Shown here: positions 56,750 through 64,000 of the stretch, in pieces
Numbering within the stretch: position 1 is the first letter of the stretch
Layout of the letters: each line of letters starts with the position of its first letter
Source: Lithobates sylvaticus
Lineage: Eukaryota > Chordata > Amphibia > Anura > Ranidae
Direction of reading: 5' to 3'
Assembly: GCA_028564925.1 (NCBI GenBank)
Contig: CM053027.1
Coordinates: 243,189,649-243,253,648, forward strand
Length of the DNA stretch: 64,000 bases
Notes under the pieces: model-generated
Databases searched by the model: none
The model's input: only the letters and a program-made list of their open reading frames with translations
What the model was told of the DNA's origin: nothing
Program-made: the position numbers and the translations under genes

Positions 56750-57290
56750 TGGTGGCGAAGTCCAGGTTTTTGTTGTACACGGGTGGTCTCCCTTGGTGCG
56801 ATGATGGGTTGGTGGGTTCTATCAGGATTCCCCAGGTGTGGAGGAGCCTCAGGCCTTTTTCAAGGTCATTGACTATTTGGGATGGGATTGGCCATTTTTG
56901 GTGATAAAGAGTGTGGCTGGATACCTCCATTTGTATGGAATTTTGTGGTTTTGTAGCCCTTTGGTTATCGGGTTTAGCGTGCGTCTCAGCTGCAGGGTGT
57001 ACTTGGAAAGATCAGGAAAAAGTTGGATTCCTGTGTATGGGGCCGGTAGAGGTGATTTGTCTTTAGTGCCTAGCAGTAATCTTTCTTTTACATGGTAGAA
57101 GTGCACTCTCATCAAAACGTCTCTAGGGACCGAGGCTGCCAGGTGAGACGTTTTGGCGATCCTGTGAATTCTATCAATGATCACATCGCGTGGAGATGCC
57201 TCAGGGACTATGATGCGGATGAATTCTTTTGCATATCGCGGTAGGTCCGCAGGGGGAATGTTTTCGGGGCATAGACATTGCCACGCCCCC
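56750..57290 (-). pseudogene. Second Tx1/L1 ORF1 fragment
   Basis: The open part (57,290-56,873) starts inside the RRM-like core: RYAKEFIRIIVPEASPRDVI, IDRIHRIAKTSHLAA, SVPRDVLMRVHFYHVKERLL and QLFPDLSKYTLQLRRTL. This aligns block by block with ORF1 of the first Tx1 copy (IVDRIHRIPKP, PRDVLLRVHYYHIKEQIL). The coiled coil and N-terminus are missing by 5' truncation. The C-terminal end continues in another frame to about 56,750. Confidence 0.88.
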
Positions 57291-57294
57291 CCCC

Positions 57295-57530
57295 CCCCCA
57301 TAATTCTTTACAGCAAGGCCAGTTCTTGCTTTCATCAAGATTACCTCTATAGAGTTACAGTCTAAAGGCACCACCAACACCCAAATACCTATTTTTCTGT
57401 AACTGTTTGACAGGGGCATCAAATTAAATTTTTTTACAGCAAGGCCAATTCTTGCTTTCATCAAGAGTACCTCTATAGGGTTACGGTGTTAAGGCACCAC
57501 CAACACCCAAAGCCCAATTTCTCAGCACTT
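57295..57530 (+). repeat. Tandem pair of a ~95-bp unit
   Basis: TTTACAGCAAGGCCAGTTCT and so on to CACCACCAACACCCAAAT at 57,308-57,388 recurs at 57,434-57,515 as TTTACAGCAAGGCCAATTCT to CACCACCAACACCCAAAG, period about 127 bp. No coding sense. Confidence 0.85.
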
Positions 57531-57879
57531 GTTACTTCTATCCAACGTCTTCAAAAGAGAAACCAGATTTTATCTAAAAAATAAATTTAAAAAAAATGTT
57601 AATCTTGGCCTGTGTGTACTATACTTTGGCTTCTTCATATAAGGCTTGCTCACTGTGGTGCAAACATTAATTTCCATCCAAAGTCTACCAAAGAGATGCC
57701 AGATAGTCATATAGACTGGATCCCCAAGCCATTGTTTACAAAATAAAGAAAGCTTGTAGGGAAAAGCTATTTAAATGTTGTTTTTTTCTTTATAAATATC
57801 AGTTTTGCTGCAGCAGGTTCTATACACAGTACAGACGCACCACTTTACAGACAGACTAAGGGGATTCCCCAGGCACTAT
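57531..57879. other. No recognisable feature
   Basis: AT-rich, with poly-A and poly-T runs. Nothing supportable. Confidence 0.4.
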
Positions 57880-58195
57880 ATTTAAAATATATATTTTTTT
57901 TTTTAATGTTTCACTTTAAGGATCAATAAAATCATTACTCCTTTAAAGATTATCTTTTAAAAAAATGTTTTGGGCATTGATACATATCCCCTAGGGCAGT
58001 ACCCAGGCCCCCATACCCATTTTATGACCAACAACTTGCATATAAGCCTTAAAAATGGGGGCTTTTGATTTTGTAAGTTCGGGTCACATAGACGTTAATA
58101 TGGTTTGCATTTCGGGTCCGAACTTTTAGGATGTTCAAGAGTTCTAGCGTGAACTAAACCAGGGGTGTTCAGCCCAACTCTACTCACCACTAATA
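57880..58195 (+). repeat. Dispersed non-coding repeat (copy 2)
   Basis: Same family and orientation as 24,956-25,330: shared TTTCACTTTAAG, GGGCAGTACCCAGGCCCCCA and ATATAAGCCTTAAAAATGGG blocks. Copy 2 extends a little further with a TTCAGCCCAACTC... closing phrase. Confidence 0.7.
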
Positions 58196-58862
58196 TTGAA
58201 CAATATTACTACAGTGCATTATCTACTGCGAGTTAATACTCCAATACTTTCTGGTACTCACTTGTTTATGTTGCTTCGCATTACTCAATTTTACCATAAA
58301 TTCCCTATCCCATCACTGTCCCTGCACCCTCAGGCATGGAGATTCTTCACGGCCCCTGTAAGGGGACCTTGCTTTTCTATGCTCTGCTTCAGGACAAACA
58401 AACTTTTAGTAAGTCAGACGCCATTTTTAAAATGGGAGTTATATCTCGACCAACAGTTTTCCAATGCTCAATGGAGAGTCGCATTCCAATCTGTGTGTTT
58501 AGCATCCTGTAATGCCAACCACTGGGAGTGCTATCAAAAAATTGTATCCAGATGGTACTATACTCCTTTACGCATATCCAAATTTTCCATCACTGGTTCA
58601 CCCATGTGCTGGCAGGAGTGTGGGCAAGTAGGATCTCTATTTCATATCCTCTGGGCCTGTAAGTGCTTAACCAGCTTTTGGCATAAGATTCAGTATCTAG
58701 TATTATCGCTGACATCAACGGAGACTTGGGGAGCATTACTTCTGCCTTAGCATTGTTAAATTTGGGCATTGATCAATGGCCGAAAGAATACCACATAATC
58801 ATTACCCATATTCTTTTGGGGGCCAGAACTACACTTGTTAGAACTAAGAGAGATGTCCAGTG
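58196..58862 (+). pseudogene. Tx1/L1 ORF2 C-terminal fragment
   Basis: Plus strand reads RITQFYHKFPIPSLSLHPQA, FLKWELYLDQQFSNAQWRVA, WECYQKIVSRWYYTPLRISK and the knuckle CWQECGQVGSLFHILWAC (C-X3-C-X7-H-X4-C), then after one frameshift near 58,745 LALLNLGIDQWPKEYHIIIT and HILLGARTTLVR. It corresponds to the last third of ORF2 in the copy at 11.3-13.2 kb. A foldback element copy ends it at about 58,863. Confidence 0.88.
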
Positions 58863-58865
58863 TCT

Positions 58866-59570
58866 AACATAGGGTGGGGGGCCGGGATCTGGGGGCCCCC
58901 TTATTAAAGGGGGCTCCCGGATTCCCATAAGCCCCCCGCCCGCAGACCCCGACAACCAACTGCCAGGGTTGTCGGGAAGAGGCCCTTGTCCTCATCAACA
59001 TGGGGACAAGGTGCTTTGGGGTGGGGGGGCCGCGGGGCCCCCCTTCCCCAGGGCACCCCCCATGTTGAGGGCATGCGGCCTGGTGCGGCTCAGGAGGGGG
59101 GCGCTCACTCGTCTCCACCCCCTTTCCTGACCGGCCAGACTGCTTGCTCGGATAAGGGTCTGATATGGATATGGGTGGGACCCCCACGCCGTTTTTTCAG
59201 CGTAGAGATTCCCCTTTAAATCTATGACAGGTGACGGGGCTAGCGCGGCGGCATTCACTGCCTTCGCTAGTCCTGTCTACCTGGAGTCACGTTCTAAATG
59301 AACGGACTTTCCTCCGTGTGCGAGGCAAGTCCGTTCATTTCAAAAGTCCCGCGGACTAGCACACAGACGGCGGGATTGTCCACCGGACTGCCGTGTCCAG
59401 CGGACAATTTTAAGTCTGAACTTAAAACTTAGTCCGCCGGACTTTTGGGAGGAAAAAGTCAGCCGGAGCCCACACACACGGGCGGATTGTCCGGCGGGCT
59501 GTAGTCCGGCGGAAAATCCCACGGGAAAGTCCGCTCGTGTGTACGCTCGTGTGTACGTAGCCTCAAACTT
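58866..59570. mobile_element. Partial relative of the foldback DNA element
   Basis: 58,866-59,035 matches the inside of the element at 46,000-46,150 in reverse, and 59,040-59,520 matches its right arm in the same sense (for example CCGTGTGCGAGGCAAGTCCG and GGATAAGGGTCTGA.ATGGAT). Only one arm is present, with the G/C-rich core shortened. The right end reads GCTCGTGTGTACG twice, then TAGCCTC. Confidence 0.78.
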
Positions 59571-59595
59571 CTCTTACGAAAAATCCCTGGCCATC

Positions 59596-59658
59596 AGTTT
59601 ATTGGTTAAACTAGATGGACTTGTGTCTTTTTTCAACTGGACTAGCTATGTACAGTAA
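59596..59658 (+). repeat. CR1 LINE 3' tip
   Basis: GGTTAAACTAGATGGACTTG followed by TGTCTTTTTTCAAC and ACTAGCTATGTA matches the last ~60 bp of the CR1 copy ending at 54,963. Confidence 0.75.
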
Positions 59659-60320
59659 CTCAATAAACAAATACCTGAAGTTCATGTAGACTTGGCAACC
59701 CTGCATACCTGAAATGTGTGTATCCTTTTGTTTGGCCAGTCAATCTGCTAAGTAAACTAAATCCACCACATGGAAACTAGACTCTGGAATTGACAATTAT
59801 ATCCTAGTCGAAGAATAAGCAGTTTTTTCTTAAAATATTTATAAAGTTATAGCACATCAAATTAAATGTGTTCCTCAAGCCAACTGGTGTTAATTTACTA
59901 AAGGCAGTTGGCAGTTGCTCCAGAGCTAGTAATGAAGTTAAGCTTTACTTTGCAATAAATACCTAATCACATGCAGGGAAGGAAAAGAAAAAAGCATTTT
60001 TGCTTTCACACGATTGGATGATGGAAGCCATCACAGCTTCCCCTAAAAGACTAAGCTCTAAAGCAACAGCACTTCAGAATTCACAGTCTATTTACTTTAA
60101 ATCAACAATCAGTAAATCAACCCCACAGTGTCCCTCTCATTTATGTTGGCATACAGTGGCATAACTATAGCCATAGCAGCCCAAGTGACTGCCATGGGAC
60201 CTGAAGACTGGGGAAAGGATCCTATAGGGATGTTGTTTAAATACATAAATAAATAAAATATGTGGTCAAGTGAAGAAAACACACATCCACAACTATATCA
60301 TTAAGAGTTTTAGAGGTTGC
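59659..60320. other. No recognisable feature
   Basis: Unique-looking AT-rich sequence up to the proposed LTR. No gene or repeat supported. Confidence 0.4.
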
Positions 60321-60937
60321 TGTAAGGAAACGTGGGAAGTGTAGAGTTACCCTTTAAGATTTAATAGTATTGTAACAAAGATGTTTTTCTGTAGAAACTC
60401 ACTGTAAATTCTGTTTATCTCACACTCACACATTTCCCATAACAAGTTATAGTTCTCATGGCAAGTTGGCTTTTAGTAACGGGTCTGCTTCCCATAACAA
60501 GTATGCTGTTTTGTACTTCTATATTATCAAAACATACTGAGAACCTTATCAAGGACATATATTGCGTGAGACATTTTTAGAGTAAATATGATGTTGAGTC
60601 TGAAGGAAGAAATATTATGAATCTTGCAGATCAATATTGATTGTATAACAAAATGCTTAAATGCTTGAATGTGATTGGTTGTTCAATTGCGTTCTTCCCC
60701 CTTTTTTGTATTGTATATGCTCTGTGAAACGGGAAGTAAAGGCATTCTTTTTTCAACCACACACGGTGTATGGTGTCTTTTTTGCCTGTCCGGACAGACA
60801 AGGGGGGAAAAGGGCGAGAGTTTTTTCCATTGACTGCCAAAGTCCAATTGAGTGAAAGAGGGGCTGATGCAGAGGACCTAACAGAGGACCTAACAGAAAG
60901 AGGGGCTGATGCAGAGGACAATACAGGAAACTTAACA
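60321..60937 (+). repeat. Probable 5' LTR of the endogenous retrovirus
   Basis: Begins TGTAAGG and ends CTTAACA, near-complementary termini. The right part has a GTATTGTATATGC promoter-like patch near 60,707 and AGTAAAGGCATTC near 60,734, as in the R region of other retroviral LTRs. Inside the last 90 bp the phrase AGAGGGGCTGATGCAGAGGA occurs twice. A primer site follows after two bases. The left limit is inferred. Confidence 0.5.
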
Positions 60938-60939
60938 GA

Positions 60940-60960
60940 TGGTACCAGAATAAGTGGGGT
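60940..60960 (+). promoter_or_regulatory. Probable tRNA primer-binding site
   Basis: TGGTACCAG at the start matches the complement of a vertebrate leucine tRNA (UAA) 3' end, and GTGGGG follows after a few extra bases. Its position two bases after the LTR end fits. The match after the first nine bases is imperfect, so the primer identity is tentative. CAGGTAAG at 60,967 could be the leader splice donor. Confidence 0.4.
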
Positions 60961-61104
60961 ACATTACAGGTAAGCTTTCTTTAAAATTACTTTTTCAAAG
61001 TATTTTTGAACAGCTTACTCTGTCAATGTTATAACCCGTCGCATTATAGATCTCAAGGCATAATTGATTCATTTATTTTGATTAGCTTGCCTAAGAGATA
61101 GGGA

Positions 61105-61300
61105 CATTAAACAGGAATGCCTGCTGCCTAATTGGGGCCAGGGTTCCAGGAGAATTGTAATACAGCTTGCTCATAGATAGGAATGCCTGCTGCCTAATTG
61201 GGGCACCAGGGTTCCCGGGTATTGTAATACAGCTCGCTCATAAACAGGAATCCCTGCTGCCTAGGTGGGGCCAGGGTTCCGGGTATTAATATAAAAGAAC
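61105..61300 (+). repeat. Three ~66-bp tandem units in the retroviral leader
   Basis: GAATGCCTGCTGCCTAATTG with CAGGGTTCC and TTGTAATACAGCT(T/C)GCTCAT repeats three times (about 61,113, 61,179 and 61,246), the last unit shortened. Non-coding. Confidence 0.85.
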
Positions 61301-62094
61301 GGGATATTCCTGTCGAGGATTCCGGGATCCCAGGTATCAAAATATAGGGGACAAGGATACTTGCTAAAATTGCCCAGGATCCCTCCCATATATTGTATTA
61401 ATACCATACCATAGAAGGTAGAAAACCTTGTTTTTAACCAGAAGGACTGGTCATTGAAAACCTCTAAATCATTTAAACACTTAATGTCAGGACCTTGTCC
61501 TAAGTGTTTTTTGGCAGGACGCTGCCCAAATTGTGTAACAAGCCTATTATTTGTGTATAAGGGATCAAATACTTATTTGGTTACTAGAATTCCCGGAGGT
61601 TATTACCAGGTTTAATATACATAATAGTTTTGTGTTCCAGGAGGGTCTTTGATACATCGTGACAACAGGGACGTTGTAACATTTTTCTGGGGTAATAAAT
61701 GGATTGGTGAAGCTAACTTTTGATCAAAACATGTTATGTAAATAATTCCTTTTGCCACTGACATCTTTTGCGCAGGGGAAGTCGGGTGCAAATTTTGGAT
61801 AGTTTGGCGTTTTGCCAACAAGGGTTCAAATGCTAATATCTCACCAACCATAATGGATAGTGGGGAATTGTTTGCGGCATTAGTATTACAGCAATTGAAA
61901 CTACTGTTTAAACCTGTTGACACTTTGCCAAGAAATTTGAAATATAAATAAAAATTGTTTGGTTATAAGAATAAGGAAAGTAATAACGTACAAAGCTTAC
62001 TTATAAGCAGGGGAACCTCTGGCCAGAGGGAGTGTTTTTTGGCATTTTGCCAAGAAACAAAAAACGTTTTAATTTCAAGAAGCTTTAACTGTTA

Positions 62095-62520
62095 AGCCCC
62101 ATACACACGGTCGGATTTTTGCATGGATTCTGTCCGATCGGACAATGTTGTTGAAAAATCAGACCGTGTGTATGCACCATCGGACAGTGTACGTCGTATT
62201 GTCCGACGGACAAAGTCCTATCTCCTGCTGGATAGATTTTCCGACAACACGGTCCGATCACACCAAATCCGATCGTGTGTATGGTAGTCCGACCGGACAA
62301 AGTGCTACGCATGCTCAGATCACATTACAAGACCAAAGCTATTGGCTACTAGCCTCTACGTAGTCCCGTCGTACGCAACAAACGTCACCACGTTCAGAAT
62401 GATCGGATTTTCCGACAACTTTGTCCGACCGTGTGTACGCAAAACCAACATCAGACAAAGTATGACGGACATGGTCTGACGGACCTGGTCCTCGGATAAT
62501 CCGCGCGTGTGTATGGGGCT
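62095..62520. mobile_element. Harbinger-like MITE
   Basis: 426 bp with terminal inverted repeats starting AGCCCCATACACACG and a TTA duplication on each side (62,092-62,094 and 62,521-62,523). The interior is full of TCCGAC/GTCGGA words and codes for nothing. A 3-bp TWA duplication with such ends fits PIF/Harbinger non-autonomous elements. It sits in the retroviral leader, so it is younger than the retrovirus insertion. Confidence 0.85.
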
Positions 62521-62628
62521 TTAAAGGTGTCATAGGTACTATTGAATGTGGAACGGGTGAAACTTTTGTGGCTTGTCCTAAGTCATTAACTGTATGTTCT
62601 GCAGCTGATGTGTATAAAAATTGTAAAC

Positions 62629-63757
62629 ATGGGAAATCTGCCGGGAAAGGGAGGTTCGGAAGGTAAGCCGGATCAGCCCACTCCTTTAGATTTCGTGTCT
62701 GGAAACTATGGAACATATTATACTGAACCCTTCTGGAAAAACATATTGACCAGAGCACATGCTCTACAAATTGCGGGGCTAAGTGAGTGCGGCCAATATT
62801 CTGCGGAGGAATGAGAAGAAGTCACTAAAATTTGTAGCCAACATAAGCAGTATAATTATCCACCGTTTCCTTATGCTAAAGAATATATAACTGAATGTTA
62901 TAAAATGTGGTGTAAAGCATTGAAAAATTATAAAAAGCGATTCCCTCATCGTTCCTTAGACAAGCCTCCTAAAAAAAAAACAACACTTGCCTCTGCCCCT
63001 GTCCAACCCCTTTGTTATGACATAGGGGATACAGAGGATTATGTGCCAGTACCTCCGCCACCCCATGCTATAATTAAGACTGATAATGAGGAAAAGCCAA
63101 AGGAAAAACGTTATTCTTCACTGGAATTGACTACGGAATTGACTATGAGAGATCCAAAGGTGACCCAGGTAATTAAACTGGTCGGTACTAAGTGGCAAAC
63201 CCTGACCCCCCCCCCCCCCCCCCCAGTTTGTGGATGATGTAAAGAAAAGGGCCTCCTCTGGATTTTTTAATACCAAAGGTGGACTATTCGCCCAGACCTC
63301 AGGGACTCCCACCCCCATACTCCCAGCCTTTGATAATTCCACGTTGCAAACACAAGAATACCCAAATCAAAGCTGTTTTCATTGTGGAGACCCCTCCCAT
63401 TGGAAAAAATATTGTCCGCACAGAAGAAACACCCAGGGAAATGGACAGGGTAGGTTTCAAAGGACGGGGTGGAGTGTTTCCAGAGGCAGATATCAGCGTA
63501 AATTTCCCAATTATCAAACACAGCAATATCCTTCCCCAACACAACAAGGCCTCTCCCTGCAACACCAACAATACAGCCAAAACCAACACCCGCCTGGCCG
63601 CCGAATGCACCAAGAATATAACCGTCCTGTAGTCAAGGCGGCCTGGCCCCCCAGAGAACGGCCAGAACCCAGAAACACTGTAGAATTAATTCAAATGGAT
63701 TGGCCAGGGTACAATGATAACAATCCTCGCAATAACCCCTTTCATCAACATCCATAA
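62629..63757 (+). pseudogene. Retroviral gag region
   Basis: Starts MGNLPGKGG (62,629), has a P/K-rich linker with VPPPPHA-type proline motifs around 63,050, and ends with a nucleocapsid part holding CFHCGDPSHWKKYC (63,374-63,416), a single C-X2-C-X4-H-X4-C knuckle followed by an R/Q/P-rich tail. The order matches class I retroviral gag, though matrix and capsid are shorter than usual, so internal loss is likely. Broken. Confidence 0.8.
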
Positions 63758-63829
63758 GGAGTACCCGGAGCAGATTCCCTCCTTGGTAATGCATTTCTTC
63801 TCTTCCCACTGGAAAACACTTCCGCAGGT

Positions 63830-64000
63830 AGTCCTTAAAGTTGAAGGATGGGTGGTATGTTTTTTTTAGTGGACACAGGGGCTAGTACGAGTTGTCTTAA
63901 TGACACCCGTTTTATCACAAAAAAATTGTACCGAGGGCTGCTCTACTCTATGGGAATTAATGGGATAGATGTTACACACAAACCTTTGCCATCCTCACTG
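63830..64000 (+). pseudogene. Start of retroviral protease region
   Basis: VDTGASTSCLNDTRF near 63,868-63,912 carries the DTGAS active-site motif of retroviral aspartic proteases. It follows gag directly, as expected for the gag-pro order. Cut by the window end. Confidence 0.78.

Larger units (their letters stand above)
50680..57290 (-). mobile_element. Second Tx1/L1-type LINE, 5' truncated
   Basis: A minus-strand two-ORF LINE. The 3' tail is a T run at 50,681-50,689 (plus strand) and ORF1 is cut at about 57,285 beside a C run. AATTCTTT is found at both edges (50,675-50,684 and 57,301-57,308), a possible short target duplication. A CR1 LINE is inserted in ORF2 at 53,586-54,963. It has more breaks than the copy at 11.2-16.7 kb. 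Confidence 0.85.
60321..64000 (+). mobile_element. Endogenous retrovirus, 5' part (runs off the window)
   Basis: A plus-strand retrovirus fossil: LTR, primer site, long leader (about 1.7 kb) holding a tandem repeat and a MITE, gag, and the start of protease. Gag starts MGN (a myristoylation-type start) and has one CCHC knuckle, which fits a class I (gamma/epsilon-like) element such as those of amphibians. The visible coding part is broken in about three places. Pol, env and the 3' LTR lie outside the window, so age cannot be taken from LTR divergence here. Confidence 0.8.

Noticed and set aside
60661-60973. Open frames at the LTR end on both strands
   Set aside because: Short, in the LTR and leader, with duplicated phrases; no gene family seen.
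1-64000. Host genes, tRNA or rRNA genes anywhere in the window
   Set aside because: No exon with a recognisable host family and bounding splice signals, and no tRNA box A/B pair with cloverleaf or rRNA sequence was seen; a covariance-model and translated search would be decisive.

Overview
The window is vertebrate non-genic DNA built almost wholly from transposable elements. I find no host protein-coding exon, rRNA, tRNA or CRISPR array that I can defend. The mix is typical of an amphibian: Tx1/L1-type LINEs, CR1/L2-type LINEs, Penelope-like elements with GIY-YIG domains, a Ngaro and a DIRS tyrosine-recombinase retroelement, BEL/Pao, Tc1, hAT, foldback and Harbinger-like DNA elements, and an endogenous retrovirus. 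Several non-coding repeats resemble families I know from true frogs (Ranidae). 'Frog' is a firm inference; 'ranid' is moderate.

Layout. 1-3.03 kb: non-coding DNA-transposon-like repeats, including an old inverted repeat about 1.1 kb long. 3.1-3.5 kb: CR1/L2 endonuclease relic (minus). 3.7-8.6 kb: two Penelope-like copies in tandem on the minus strand, one with its middle deleted and one lacking its 5' part. 8.8-10.25 kb: minisatellite and unassigned repeats. 10.35-18.14 kb: a plus-strand Penelope-like element split by a nearly full-length minus-strand Tx1/L1 (11.2-16.65 kb). 18.24-24.43 kb: a decayed BEL/Pao element (minus) holding a Tx1 3' fragment. 24.4-26.4 kb: CR1 and Tx1 fragments and a dispersed repeat. 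26.43-28.01 kb: Tc1 (minus). 28.02-34.44 kb: a young Ngaro element (minus) with textbook split direct repeats. 34.47-35.05 kb: second Tc1 remnant. 35.06-40.76 kb: a DIRS element (minus) with inverted terminal repeats and a solo LTR inside. 40.8-42.9 kb: unassigned. 42.94-45.17 kb: decayed hAT transposase (plus).

45.24-50.56 kb is one CR1/L2 LINE opened by a foldback DNA element and by a 1.18-kb insertion that is mostly a near-perfect hairpin. 50.68-57.29 kb is a second Tx1/L1 (minus) with another CR1 copy inserted in its ORF2. 57.3-59.66 kb holds small repeats, a Tx1 3' fragment and a partial foldback copy. 60.32 kb to the window end is the 5' part of an endogenous retrovirus (LTR, primer site, long leader with a tandem repeat and a MITE, gag, start of protease).

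The genes here do not work together as a pathway; the story is stratigraphy, with target-site duplications giving relative ages of nested insertions. The most unusual object is the hairpin insertion at 48,285-49,468: 510-bp arms, one mismatch seen, 5-bp spacer, 12-bp flanking duplication. Next are the Ngaro leader, with repeated ~165-bp units and a recurrent short word, and the cluster of elements seated in one (TA)n-rich stretch.
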